From Thalassobacterium sedimentorum (GTDB taxonomy: Bacteria > Verrucomicrobiota > Verrucomicrobiia > Opitutales > Coraliomargaritaceae): a stretch of DNA of 64,000 nucleotides. The stretch covers positions 1-64,000 of the forward strand of contig NZ_JARXIC010000020.1 in the NCBI RefSeq assembly GCF_031127905.1, read 5' to 3'. Every line of letters starts with the position of its first letter. The first letter of the stretch is position 1. The translations under genes were made by a program, and so were the position numbers. Under the pieces are notes generated by a model that saw only the letters and a list, made by a program, of their open reading frames with translations, had not been told where the DNA came from and ran no database searches. Positions 47,216 to 56,300 of this stretch are shown in pieces.

Positions 47216-48037
47216 CTAGATTTCATCCTTAACTTGGGCATAGCTAATTAAGGCAAAAAGCCCAGTGCCTCCAATAATATTTCCCAGCAGCGCAGGTAGA
47301 ATACACTTAAAGATCACATCCAACCAGCTGAGCTCGTGGTTTAGTGCCAGTAGGAACCACTCCGTCGCACCAGCCACAACGTGCGTCATGGCACCCAGCG
47401 CAATCATGTACGTCACAATAAAAATCACCCAAAACTCATTGCCCTTTGCACTTGGTAACACCCATACAATAGAAGCCACCATAAACCCCGCAGGTATTCC
47501 GTAGAGCAATGTTTGAATCGCCGAATACTCTAATAAATGATGCGAAATGGCTAATGCAGCCTCCATGTGCTCTGCTGGCAGGATGGCTCCATGAAAAGCA
47601 AAAAAGGCTGATAACCAGGCCCCCAGTATATTAGCGATAAAAACCACTGCCCACAGCCGAGCCGTACATTTGAAGTTGGAGAGTGTTCGATTTCCAAGCA
47701 CCGGCAAAACCACTGAAATAGTATTCTCAGTAAACAATTGGAGCCGCCCCAATATAACGATAATAAAACCGACCGTATAGCCACAGTTCGACAACACCCC
47801 TTGCAAGGAACTACCCGCCAGGCTACCGTAAAGAAAGGCCTTACAATAAATTGAAAGACTTAACACGATTCCAGCTGCAATACCGGACCAGAATAGAGAC
47901 GATACTGGCCGCGCAAGCTCTTCCATGCCTTCGCGACGAACGACCTCGTAAATTTGCGTCGACGGCATGCCCATATTCCCCTTGGCACGCGACTTATCCA
48001 GCGGGCTCAAGTGCTTACGTTTCTTAGAATCAGTCAT
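47216..48037 (-). CDS. formate/nitrite transporter family protein
   Basis: A 273-residue FNT-family channel from the ATG at 48037; an open extension to 48118 runs through the terminator of the upstream gene and is not coding. It has six membrane helices. The N-terminal cytoplasmic part (KSRAKGNMGMPSTQIYEVVRREGMEEL split over 14-38) and TENTISVVLPVL place it in the YfdC-like branch rather than FocA/NirC. The transported ion is unknown. It is downstream of the BON gene but behind a strong terminator. Confidence 0.88.
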   Translation of the reverse strand: MTDSKKRKHLSPLDKSRAKGNMGMPSTQIYEVVRREGMEELARPVSSLFWSGIAAGIVLSLSIYCKAFLYGSLAGSSLQGVLSNCGYTVGFIIVILGRLQLFTENTISVVLPVLGNRTLSNFKCTARLWAVVFIANILGAWLSAFFAFHGAILPAEHMEAALAISHHLLEYSAIQTLLYGIPAGFMVASIVWVLPSAKGNEFWVIFIVTYMIALGAMTHVVAGATEWFLLALNHELSWLDVIFKCILPALLGNIIGGTGLFALISYAQVKDEI

Positions 48038-48076
48038 ATATTCGCAGAGCCTAGACGCAGAATGCACACTACAAAA

Positions 48077-48096
48077 CAGGGCGCCGAAGCGCCCTG
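48077..48096 (-). terminator. terminator of the PRC/BON gene
   Basis: Minus strand CAGGGCGC-TTCG-GCGCCCTG followed by TTTTG: an 8-bp GC stem with a stable UUCG tetraloop, 32 bp after the gene. Confidence 0.88.
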
Positions 48097-48128
48097 CAGA
48101 AGTGTAAGAGAAAGGCACAATAAGACAA

Positions 48129-48776
48129 TTACTGACTTACCTTAATATTATTGACAACCTTCAGCTCAGTTGACGCCTCAAAAGCAGTTCCAATATCCTT
48201 CTTTACCGCTTCATCACTCACGCGTCCTTCCAGATAAAGAATATTCCCACGCACATCTGCTTGCACTTCAGCCAGTTCATCCTCGTTCACACCAAGGCTA
48301 CCTTTAACACGCTCCCACATAATGGCAAAACTACTCTTCTCATCATGCACATCCTCATGATTAATCTGTGAATGCATGTCCTGATGCGCTTCCATCGAAC
48401 GCTCCTGTTCGTTCATGTGCGCTTGAATTTGACTACGTGAAACCTTCATACTATATCGCGCTTTTGCTTGATCATAAGTCAACTGCGTATAGGGAATCGC
48501 AATATACTGACTGCCAATTCCCATGACACCCCCAACCTCTAAATAGGCGGTAAAAACTTCACCACTCGTAGGATCGATTTCAAGATCCTTAATCGACGCG
48601 ATGGTCTCACCGTATTTATCAACAACAGAGGCCCCAGTTAAACCGGAAACTGTAACCTTATTTTGAATACGATCACTCGTAGTTAATTTAAAATCTGCAC
48701 CTAAATCAGGAGTCTCAGCGAAACCGATAGATGTGACCGCTAGCACGGAAGCGAATGTAATGATTTTCTGATACAT
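48129..48776 (-). CDS. exported PRC-barrel and BON domain protein
   Basis: A 215-residue protein with a signal peptide (about 1-19, SIGFAE). A PRC-barrel-like domain spans about 38-110 (GASVVDKYGETIASIKDLEI). A His/Glu-rich middle follows, then a BON domain (about 158-215, VRGNILYLEGRVSDEAVKKD). BON proteins such as OsmY are periplasmic and respond to osmotic shock, binding membranes or peptidoglycan. AAAGGA lies 7 bases before the ATG. It probably belongs to the island's stress regulon through the sigma-54-like promoter at 48846-48861. Confidence 0.88.
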   Translation of the reverse strand: MYQKIITFASVLAVTSIGFAETPDLGADFKLTTSDRIQNKVTVSGLTGASVVDKYGETIASIKDLEIDPTSGEVFTAYLEVGGVMGIGSQYIAIPYTQLTYDQAKARYSMKVSRSQIQAHMNEQERSMEAHQDMHSQINHEDVHDEKSSFAIMWERVKGSLGVNEDELAEVQADVRGNILYLEGRVSDEAVKKDIGTAFEASTELKVVNNIKVSQ

Positions 48777-48845
48777 AGTATTTTCCTTTGTTATATAGGT
48801 TCTATTAAAGAATCGGACAATGAGAAACGATTCGAACTAACCTAT

Positions 48846-48861
48846 AACAAACACCGTGCCA
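48846..48861 (-). promoter_or_regulatory. candidate sigma-54 promoter of the PRC/BON gene
   Basis: Minus strand TGGCACGGTGTTTGTT: a perfect -24 TGGCACG and TTGTT in place of TTGCT, 69 bp before the ATG. Confidence 0.6.
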
Positions 48862-49021
48862 ACCTGAGGAAACGCACGACGCATACACGCCTCCCAAAAC
48901 ACTTATAAAAAAAACGCAACAAGCTATGTAAAAGTAGCTTACAAGAATAATAGAACGCAATTCATGCAGATAAAACCAGCCATCAAATCAAATCATAGCG
49001 CATGGCGAAGCACAGAAAATA

Positions 49022-49067
49022 TCGTGCAAATTGCAGCTAACCCGCCACCACCTAAATGCAAATTGCA
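49022..49067. promoter_or_regulatory. paired TGCA-N3-TGCA enhancer-like sites in a divergent spacer
   Basis: TCG-TGCA-AAT-TGCA (49022-49035) and TGCA-AAT-TGCA (49057-49067), 32 bp apart, between the divergent PRC/BON and lipoprotein promoters. A degenerate third copy, CGCA-ACA-TGCA (49090-49100), continues the 33-bp phase. The 423-bp spacer (48777-49199) holds no gene. Confidence 0.6.
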
Positions 49068-49112
49068 ACACAATACCAAGCAACACTCACGCAACATGCA
49101 GTCACGACAGGA

Positions 49113-49128
49113 TGGCACAGTTTTCGCT
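49113..49128 (+). promoter_or_regulatory. candidate sigma-54 promoter of the YgdI-type lipoprotein gene
   Basis: TGGCACAGTTTTCGCT: -24 TGGCAC and -12 TCGCT with the invariant GG-N10-GC spacing. It is the best sigma-54 match in the window, 71 bp before the ATG. Confidence 0.7.
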
Positions 49129-49199
49129 AGGACGCTTTTGCTAGAACTAACAACTCTACACTAAAATATAAACATCTGATAAAAAACGAAAGGACACCT

Positions 49200-49454
49200 A
49201 TGAAGAATCCCCTATTAACATTAAGCATCTTAGCCGCATTCGTATTACTAACAGGATGCGCCACTCACTATGCAATCAAAGACCCACAGACTGGCACGGT
49301 GTACTACACTCAGGACTACGATGAAAATGACGGTGGATCAGTCACATTCCAAACCGAAGAAAGCGAAAATCAGGTGACGATTCAAAATTCAGAAGTTCGA
49401 AAAATATCTCAAGAAGAGTATCGCGCTGCAACACAACCTCGCTTTTCTTATTAG
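49200..49454 (+). CDS. YgdI/YgdR-type small lipoprotein
   Basis: An 84-residue lipoprotein: signal sequence with lipobox LTGC (Cys20), then an SH3-like domain with TGTVYYTQDYDENDGG and an Ile/Val-rich strand pattern as in the DUF903 family. Function is unknown; enteric relatives are stress-related outer-membrane lipoproteins. AAAGGA precedes the start. It is followed by a hairpin and then the cytochrome-opg genes, to which some readthrough is possible. Confidence 0.85.
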   Translation: MKNPLLTLSILAAFVLLTGCATHYAIKDPQTGTVYYTQDYDENDGGSVTFQTEESENQVTIQNSEVRKISQEEYRAATQPRFSY

Positions 49455-49463
49455 AATATGATT

Positions 49464-49493
49464 TGTGGTCGTGGCGTATTCGCCACGACCACA
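49464..49493 (+). terminator. perfect 13-bp hairpin after the lipoprotein gene
   Basis: TGTGGTCGTGGCG-TATT-CGCCACGACCACA is perfectly paired and starts 9 bp after the stop. It has no T run, so it may be a partial terminator or a mobile REP-type element. It also overlaps an upstream ATG of the next open frame (49458), which argues that the next gene starts at 49509. Confidence 0.6.
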
Positions 49494-49508
49494 TACGATT
49501 CATTGCGT

Positions 49509-50240
49509 ATGAATACAAGGTTTAGTACATACACATTTTTACACATGCTGCTGGGGGCGGTCAGCATAAGCTATCCATGCACAACTGCACTGGCAGATGC
49601 ACAACTGGCCACACAATTGCAAGACTCGCTCAGTCACAGTAGCGACGTCAGCATCCTGACACACGCGCATGAACACATTAACTATACATCCTGCCTACCT
49701 TGCCACGGAGACGCAGCTCAAGGGAAACAATCGGTATTCGCACCGTCACTGGCAGGACAAGCACGTTGGTATTTAGAACGACAAATCAGTAATTACCAGG
49801 ACGGCCTACGCGGCATGCATGCACGCGATGTATATGGAGCAAGCATGCGCGCGATGTCATTACTTCTGTTAGATGAAGCGGTACGCAATAATGTACTGGA
49901 TGAAATTGAAGCTTTCCCAGCCCCACAAGCCGTGCAACTAGACAATCAACAGTATGATTTGGAGAGCGGAAAGGAGCGTTATACCATTTCGTGCGCAAGA
50001 TGCCACGGTGATTATGCCGAAGGAAACGAGGCTGAAGGAGCGCCGCGTCTAAATGCTCTCCCGGCATGGTACACCGTACGCCAACTGCGTAATTTTCAAG
50101 CAGGAATTCGCGGACAACACGACGATGACACACTGGGCCAAGAGATGCGCCCCATGGCAATGGCCGTCTATAACGAACATGACATACACAACGTAGCCGC
50201 TTACATTGCCACCCTTCAAGCAAGCGAACCTAAGAAGTAA
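49509..50240 (+). CDS. exported diheme cytochrome c (c4 type)
   Basis: From the ATG at 49509 it has 243 residues: a signal peptide (about 1-31, TTALAD) and two class I cytochrome domains with heme motifs SCLPCHGDAAQG and SCARCHGDYAEG, each followed by a GAPRL/APSLAGQ-type segment and distal Met candidates. This is the cytochrome c4 layout, a periplasmic electron carrier to terminal oxidases. An ATG at 49458 would start within a hairpin and add no signal sequence. The opgG start follows 13 bp after the stop, so it probably leads that operon. Confidence 0.9.
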   Translation: MNTRFSTYTFLHMLLGAVSISYPCTTALADAQLATQLQDSLSHSSDVSILTHAHEHINYTSCLPCHGDAAQGKQSVFAPSLAGQARWYLERQISNYQDGLRGMHARDVYGASMRAMSLLLLDEAVRNNVLDEIEAFPAPQAVQLDNQQYDLESGKERYTISCARCHGDYAEGNEAEGAPRLNALPAWYTVRQLRNFQAGIRGQHDDDTLGQEMRPMAMAVYNEHDIHNVAAYIATLQASEPKK

Positions 50241-50253
50241 GCCCTCCACTATT

Positions 50254-51765
50254 ATGAAAGTCCACCTAACACTTTTAGTCATCTGCACCTTGGGCACCCT
50301 TTCGGGGCAACAAGAGCGCAAACATATAACCTTGGACACAGTTGCCGAAGAAGCTCAGGCGCTCATTCAACAAGCTCCACGCGAGCCAGAGGAACTACCC
50401 GAGAATCTCAAAGCACTCAGCTATGACCAATATCGGGACATTCGCTTTCGTCCCTCGGAGGCCTTATGGTGGAATGCGGATTCAAGATTTCGTGTAGAGT
50501 TCTTCCACCCAGGCCACCTTTTCAATAATCAAATCAATATTTACGAGACCTCTAATACACATGTGCAAGAGATCCCTTTTATGAAAGAAGCATTTGATTA
50601 CGGAAACAGTGGCTATGACCCGGGTTTTTTCAAAAAACCCAAAGGCTACTCAGGAATTCGAGTCAAATATCCCTTAAACAATGAAGAAATATACGATGAA
50701 CTCATCGTATTTCTTGGTGCCTCCTATTTCCGCGCATTAGGAGCTGGCCATCATTTCGGACTCTCACTCAGAGGACTTTCCATGAATACAATTGGAGCCG
50801 AAGAAGATTTTCCACGCTTCACCAAACTGTGGATTAGGAAGCCAAAACCAAAGGATAAGCACCTAACATTATTTGCACTGCTGGAAGGAAAGAAAGTGAC
50901 TGGAGCATATCAATTTGATGTACATTCCAAAGGCGTGACTGAGATTGATGTTCGGACACGATTATTCTTCAGAGATGGCGGCGAGGCGGAAGTCGGCATC
51001 GCTCCACTAACCAGTATGTTTGTACATGGTGAAAATACAAATGCCCCGGCCTTTCATGACTGGCGGCCAGAAGTACATGACTCAGATGGGATGCTCGTTC
51101 ATGCCAATAGCGAATGGGATTGGTTTCCCATAGAAAATCTCCCAGGCCAGACAATCCGCCGTATGCCTACCGCTAAGCTACGAGGATTTGGACTATTACA
51201 GAGGGATCGCGATTTCAGGAATTACAAAGATCTGGAAGCGCACTATCAACTTCGTCCTTCCGCATGGGTGGAGCCTAAAGGGAAATGGTCGCCAGGTGAG
51301 ATCATACTCTATACTTTTGGAACCGATACAGAAGCAACTGACAACGTAACTGCCTTTTGGAAGCCAGACCTACAAGAGGCACCCACTGAAGGACTTGAAT
51401 TTTCCTATCGTATAACACTCCAAACGAAAGATCCGGCACATACATTCGCAAAGGTAATGGAAACGAGAGTTGGGCAACGCACACTGGATGGTCATTCAAC
51501 CACGCTCATAATAGAGTTCAGCCGTCCCGAATCTATAGCACTCGATGAAATTGAGAGTTTAAGCGTAGGCTTCGATTATGGCCGTGCGGAACCCATTGAA
51601 GCTCCCATCATTCAATATAGCCAACCAGAGGATCGTATACGAGTCTTTGCCAATTTCAAAACATCCGGAGCCAGTGCACAGGATCGCCCTTACCAGATGT
51701 CAGCGCAGCTACTACGCGAGGGTCATCAAGTTTCTGAACGCTGGAACTATACATGGAAACCATAA
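50254..51765 (+). CDS. opgG: glucan biosynthesis protein G
   Basis: A 503-residue periplasmic protein with a signal peptide (about 1-17, GTLSGQ), starting at the ATG 50254. It matches the OpgG/OpgD family: YRDIRFRPSEALWW, FFHPGHLF, YSGIRVKYPL, FLGASYFRALGAG and the C-terminal FWKPDLQEAPTEGLEFSYR. These proteins branch or modify linear beta-1,2-glucans made by OpgH to form osmoregulated periplasmic glucans. The family is well known in proteobacteria; in Verrucomicrobiota it is less often discussed. Confidence 0.93.
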   Translation: MKVHLTLLVICTLGTLSGQQERKHITLDTVAEEAQALIQQAPREPEELPENLKALSYDQYRDIRFRPSEALWWNADSRFRVEFFHPGHLFNNQINIYETSNTHVQEIPFMKEAFDYGNSGYDPGFFKKPKGYSGIRVKYPLNNEEIYDELIVFLGASYFRALGAGHHFGLSLRGLSMNTIGAEEDFPRFTKLWIRKPKPKDKHLTLFALLEGKKVTGAYQFDVHSKGVTEIDVRTRLFFRDGGEAEVGIAPLTSMFVHGENTNAPAFHDWRPEVHDSDGMLVHANSEWDWFPIENLPGQTIRRMPTAKLRGFGLLQRDRDFRNYKDLEAHYQLRPSAWVEPKGKWSPGEIILYTFGTDTEATDNVTAFWKPDLQEAPTEGLEFSYRITLQTKDPAHTFAKVMETRVGQRTLDGHSTTLIIEFSRPESIALDEIESLSVGFDYGRAEPIEAPIIQYSQPEDRIRVFANFKTSGASAQDRPYQMSAQLLREGHQVSERWNYTWKP

Positions 51766-52322
51766 ATAAGCTCGAACACTCAGCGAATGCCGACCAGGCT
51801 TATGGACGTATCGACGCACTCTTACGCGCCTATGGATTCAGTCACTCTGTGTCGCGTAGCCAATACTGTCTACACATATTAGATCAAGCACTGGCAGATT
51901 ATAACAATCACCCAGAGCAAGCACTCGAAAGCCTAGCGGCAACAATCACTCTCGAAAGGATACGGACAGGCGTTGAAAAAATACTGCTCGAGGCAGAGCT
52001 TTCCACCGAATCACTAAACGTGGAAGATGTTTATTTAGCACTACAAGCAGCAAGAATCCCACAAGACGCACCTGAAATCATACTAGGCAACAGCCCAGCA
52101 GATGGGGCACGGCTTCAAGCAATACGTATGCATTACGAAAGTCAGTCGAAACCCACTTTAAGACGAATATCAATGGGGGCTCCATCGTTACGCTTCGACA
52201 CAATAGACGAAGTGACCGATTCAACTGAACGCTTTCTACAGCAACATCCACTGCTACTACACACATTAAAGCTCACGCTTGTAATGAGTATTATATATTT
52301 AGTTTATATTTTTGCAAAATGA
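51753..52322 (+). CDS. unknown membrane-tethered protein between opgG and opgH
   Basis: A 189-residue, mostly helical and charged cytoplasmic domain with a C-terminal hydrophobic tail (LKLTLVMSIIYLVYIFAK, about 172-189) that could anchor it in the inner membrane. The start overlaps opgG by 13 bp and the stop overlaps opgH by 4 bp, so all three are translationally coupled. I do not recognise a family. Its place suggests a structural or regulatory partner of OpgH, for example a chaperone for the glucosyltransferase or an acyl-carrier replacement. Confidence 0.8.
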   Translation: METINKLEHSANADQAYGRIDALLRAYGFSHSVSRSQYCLHILDQALADYNNHPEQALESLAATITLERIRTGVEKILLEAELSTESLNVEDVYLALQAARIPQDAPEIILGNSPADGARLQAIRMHYESQSKPTLRRISMGAPSLRFDTIDEVTDSTERFLQQHPLLLHTLKLTLVMSIIYLVYIFAK

Positions 52323-54457
52323 ACACTGCTACTGAGCCAACGACACCCTCCTCACATGCTCGGAGATACGTGTTTTTTATGACATTCGCCTGCATCGTGT
52401 GCGTATTGACAATGCTCTTTGGAGACTGGCTATATCGCACAGGGCTATCCCCGGCAAAATGGACACTACTCGGTGTCTATATAATACTCAGTTCTGGGCT
52501 AGCTTTCGGCTTTTGCCAATCACTATTTGGCTTCTGGGTTATCCTACGTGGTCGCGACCCTTTAAATATAAAAAACACGCTGCCTGACGCAACTACAGAT
52601 GGAGAATCAATTCATTCTCCAGTGGCATTACTATTTCCAATATACAACGAAGACCCGACCCGTTTCTTTAGCGGCATTGAAGCGATGTATCAAGCGCTTG
52701 AAGAAGCTGACGTGATTAAACATTTCACATTCTTCGTCCTCAGTGACTCAACCAGCCCCAATCGCTGGATAGAAGAAGAACGGCATTGGCTACAACTCAC
52801 TCGCAAGCGAGATGCTAAAGCTAAAGTGATCTACCGACACCGAACTTCAAATATCAATCAAAAGAGTGGTAATGTGAGTGATTTCTGTCGTCGATGGGGA
52901 CGACACTTTGAACATATGGTATGCTTTGATGCCGACAGCCTAATGTCAGCAGAGAGCCTGATCCAACTTGTTCGTTTAATGGAAGCCAACCCCAAGGTCG
53001 GTATTATTCAAACCGCCCCCCGTTTAACTGGAGCCAAAACACTCTTCGCCCGTTTTCAGCAATTTGCCAATCGTATCCATGGCGAAATCAGTTCGGCTGG
53101 ACTCAATTTTTGGCAACAGGGCAATGGTAATTACTGGGGACATAATGCAATCATTCGAGTACGTCCATTCATTGAAAAATGCGCCCTACCAGAACTGCCT
53201 GGTCGGAGTGCACTTGGCGGACGCGTACTCAGTCATGACTTTGTAGAAGCAGCCCTGATGCGCAAGGCTGGCTATGAGGTCTGGCTCGCCTATGACATCG
53301 AAGATAGCTACGAAGAGTTGCCACAAACCTTACTCGATTTCGCACAACGTGATCGTCGTTGGTGTCAGGGCAATCTTCAACATGCTTGGATTGCACTCTT
53401 TGCCAGAATTCCATTTTTGAACCGCATCCATATGCTGAATGGGATTTATGCCTATTTGGCAGCACCACTTTGGCTAATATTCATCGGTCTCAGCACCTTG
53501 ATTGCGTATAGCTGGGAAAGCAGTGGCTTGAGCTTACTCACGCGCCCAGCCTTATTCAACTTCTCCCCCAACAGCTTGAGTATCCATGGCATCACGATCC
53601 TATCGATTACCTTTTCACTCATATTTCTACCAAAGCTATTTACCGCAATTCAAGTGATCTCTGACCCCAACTTTCGCGCACGCTTCGGAGGGGGAGCACG
53701 CTCACTTCTTTCAATATTAGGTGAAGTTATTTTCTTCACCTTATTAGCACCAAGCCTGATGCTCTTTCATAGCGCCTTCGTATTTGCAACTTTAACTGGC
53801 AAACGTGTCACATGGAACGCGCAGAACAGAGGCCTCAGTTATACGACATGGAAATCGGCCTTCAGCGCTCACATCGGTCACACATTAGTCGGAATCAGTT
53901 GGGCAGTACTCGCGGCAGCCATCGACCCTCGACTCTTTTACTGGATGTGCCCGGTGCTAATAGGCTGGTTATTATCGATCCCTCTCTCTGTCACCAGTAG
54001 TCACGACGATTTTGCGCAATGGCTCAAGCGTAAGACTTTGCTGGCCATTCCTGATGAAATCGAGCCCTCAGACATCTTTAAGCAATTATCTATCGCCGAA
54101 CATGCTCAACCCAAGGTTCCATTACCAATTGAATCCCTCAGGGAGGATTTCGCACTCTTACAAACCATCTTAGACCCCTATATATTGGCCTTGCATCTCC
54201 ACTTTCTCCCTCGCCGTAAAAATCAGCCAATCAAGACCAGTGAAAAGCTACGCAATCTTGGTCAACGTTTAATGAATGAAGGCGCACAAGCCTTGAGTCG
54301 CAACGAAAAGAATCGCATTCTAAATGATTCTTCAATCCTTAGTCAGTTACACCAGGAAATTTGGACTGCACCTCAGGCATCGTTGCCGCCGTGGTGGCGC
54401 TTAGCGATGAGCCGCTATAATCGTCGTAGTTCCTTCGTAGCTGAACTAAGTAATTGA
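52319..54457 (+). CDS. opgH: glucans biosynthesis glucosyltransferase H
   Basis: Inner-membrane glycosyltransferase that polymerises glucose from UDP-glucose into periplasmic glucan. The 712 residues have two N-terminal helices, a GT2 domain with FPIYNEDPTRFFSGIEAMY, DADSLMSAESLIQL and the QxxRW-like RDRRWCQGNLQH, then several C-terminal helices (about 360-560) and a cytoplasmic tail. Length is near that of shorter OpgH proteins. It is the last gene of the cytochrome-opgG-unknown-opgH operon. Confidence 0.94.
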   Translation: MNTATEPTTPSSHARRYVFFMTFACIVCVLTMLFGDWLYRTGLSPAKWTLLGVYIILSSGLAFGFCQSLFGFWVILRGRDPLNIKNTLPDATTDGESIHSPVALLFPIYNEDPTRFFSGIEAMYQALEEADVIKHFTFFVLSDSTSPNRWIEEERHWLQLTRKRDAKAKVIYRHRTSNINQKSGNVSDFCRRWGRHFEHMVCFDADSLMSAESLIQLVRLMEANPKVGIIQTAPRLTGAKTLFARFQQFANRIHGEISSAGLNFWQQGNGNYWGHNAIIRVRPFIEKCALPELPGRSALGGRVLSHDFVEAALMRKAGYEVWLAYDIEDSYEELPQTLLDFAQRDRRWCQGNLQHAWIALFARIPFLNRIHMLNGIYAYLAAPLWLIFIGLSTLIAYSWESSGLSLLTRPALFNFSPNSLSIHGITILSITFSLIFLPKLFTAIQVISDPNFRARFGGGARSLLSILGEVIFFTLLAPSLMLFHSAFVFATLTGKRVTWNAQNRGLSYTTWKSAFSAHIGHTLVGISWAVLAAAIDPRLFYWMCPVLIGWLLSIPLSVTSSHDDFAQWLKRKTLLAIPDEIEPSDIFKQLSIAEHAQPKVPLPIESLREDFALLQTILDPYILALHLHFLPRRKNQPIKTSEKLRNLGQRLMNEGAQALSRNEKNRILNDSSILSQLHQEIWTAPQASLPPWWRLAMSRYNRRSSFVAELSN

Positions 54458-54472
54458 GCTCCTTAACCTGAC

Positions 54473-56296
54473 TCAAATAGGTAGTTCAAAGAAAAAGGTA
54501 CTACCCGCATCCAATTGACTGTGACACCCGATTCTTCCATGGTGAGCATCGATGATATCTTTAGAGATCTTCAGCCCTAAACCAGTGCCCTTAATTGCGC
54601 CTGCAACATTACCACGAGTATAAGCATCGAAGATCGTACTTACAGTTTCCTCATCCATTCCAGGCCCCTGATCCACCACTTCAACTCGGCAGTATGTATC
54701 ATGAAGGAAAGCTCGAACCTCGACGGTCAATCCTGCTCCGCAATATTTAATTGCATTCACAAGCAGATTATTGAGCACAATACGTACTTTCTTCTGATCT
54801 GCGTGTAACTGAACGGGAACCTGCGGCGGCGTATACAATAATTGCACATCATGCGCAGAAGCAATCTCCTGATGCGCATGCAACGAATCAGCGACCAAAT
54901 CACACACCGAAAACTCAGAGAGCTCAAGCTGATCGGTGTTCTCCTCAACACGTGAGAGATCTAGCAAATGCTCAATAGTAGACAATTGTCGATTCACATC
55001 ATCGCGAGCGGTCTCGACCAATTCAAGTTGATCTGCGTTAAGGGGACCAAGCTGCTGCTCTAATAACAGATACAGACTCATACGGGCACTCGTAATAGGA
55101 GTCTTTAATTCATGACTCACAGTTGCCAAAAGGTTCTTACGTAAACTATCCGATAACTTCAGAACAGTCGCCTCTTGGAAGATTGCAGCAATACTGGAAT
55201 GCGCCGTATTGGATTTATAACTGAAGTCAGTCGAATCTGGTGCGTCAAACGGGAAGGCATGGACCAGATACCACTTTTCCTCACCATCGACATTAATTCG
55301 GATCGCATCATTCATTTCTTTCGAAAGCTGCGGCAAATTTTGCTCGAACGTTCTGCTCAAGCGATCCTGCACATCGGAAGGCAATTGATCCTTCAAAACA
55401 GAATTCAAATAGAGGTGGCTCGCATTAGGACTAAAGTAAGTCGGCTGCAAATCTTTAGAGAAGATGAAAAAAGCATCGGGTGATTGGTCTAAAATCGAGC
55501 GTATGGCACTAGTCGATCGTATCAGTTTTTCGTTAGTTAATTCCTGATATTCCTTTAACCGTGCAGTCATACCTTCTAAACTACGTGCCAATTGTCCCAA
55601 TTCATCATTTTCACTGTAGTCGATTTCAAACCGTTCACTATCGGCTCTAAAATCTTCCATACCAGCTGATATTTCTTCGATTGGCCGAATAATACGCCTC
55701 CATAAGATAGTCGAAATCGCCAGGGTTAATGCGATGGCCACCAGCATTCCTCCAATCACGACCGCATAGACAACTTCCACTCGATCCTCGATTCGTTCCT
55801 GAGTTTCAAGCAAGGATGCATTAATCGATTGGCGTAACTCTTGAGCGACTCCACTCGTTTCCTTGATCAACGCATAAAGCATTTCAGGATCCCCCTGCCC
55901 ATCAGACAATTGAGTGGCCAATGCAGAAATCTCTCGAAGCTTCGCACCGAAGCTACTCTCATCGTACTTCAGTTGGTCCAATTTAGCCTGCATGATCGCC
56001 GAAACCTGGATTCTTTCCGAGCCTCTGCCAATTCGCGTCGACAGTCGATTCAGACTAACCTTATCCCGATCATGCCCTTGATAGCCTCCCTCAGCATCCA
56101 GAATCAACTCCAGAGCAGACAAAGAACTTTGCACCTCACCCAAATTTCTCCCGACCTCCAGTTTTGTATAAGAAATATCCTGAGTATCACGATAGAGTCC
56201 CTGCACATCAAGTATCAGGAAGTACATAATGCCGAGAAACAGAATTAAGAGTGGTAATATCGCGAGATATATACGGGACCGAAGCGAGAACTTCAT
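54473..56296 (-). CDS. membrane sensor histidine kinase, KinB-like
   Basis: From the ATG at 56296 it has 607 residues: a first membrane helix (about 9-31), a periplasmic helical sensor of about 150 residues, a second helix, HAMP, a PAS domain (SIRSILDQSPDAFFIFSKDL), HisKA with VSHELKTPITSARM, and HATPase with NLLVNAIKYCG and KGTGLGLKISKD. The order TM-sensor-TM-HAMP-PAS-HisKA is that of KinB. The start overlaps nothing: 4 bp lie between it and the regulator stop at 56301, so the pair is one operon. It probably phosphorylates the regulator at 56301. The signal is inferred to concern envelope or osmotic state. Confidence 0.92.
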   Translation of the reverse strand: MKFSLRSRIYLAILPLLILFLGIMYFLILDVQGLYRDTQDISYTKLEVGRNLGEVQSSLSALELILDAEGGYQGHDRDKVSLNRLSTRIGRGSERIQVSAIMQAKLDQLKYDESSFGAKLREISALATQLSDGQGDPEMLYALIKETSGVAQELRQSINASLLETQERIEDRVEVVYAVVIGGMLVAIALTLAISTILWRRIIRPIEEISAGMEDFRADSERFEIDYSENDELGQLARSLEGMTARLKEYQELTNEKLIRSTSAIRSILDQSPDAFFIFSKDLQPTYFSPNASHLYLNSVLKDQLPSDVQDRLSRTFEQNLPQLSKEMNDAIRINVDGEEKWYLVHAFPFDAPDSTDFSYKSNTAHSSIAAIFQEATVLKLSDSLRKNLLATVSHELKTPITSARMSLYLLLEQQLGPLNADQLELVETARDDVNRQLSTIEHLLDLSRVEENTDQLELSEFSVCDLVADSLHAHQEIASAHDVQLLYTPPQVPVQLHADQKKVRIVLNNLLVNAIKYCGAGLTVEVRAFLHDTYCRVEVVDQGPGMDEETVSTIFDAYTRGNVAGAIKGTGLGLKISKDIIDAHHGRIGCHSQLDAGSTFFFELPI

Positions 56297-56300
56297 ATTC

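Noticed and set aside
48056-48066. CGCA-GAA-TGCA, resembling the enhancer-like site, before the FNT channel gene
   Set aside because: Imperfect, single, only about 20 bp from the start codon, and without a -24/-12-like element. Probably chance.
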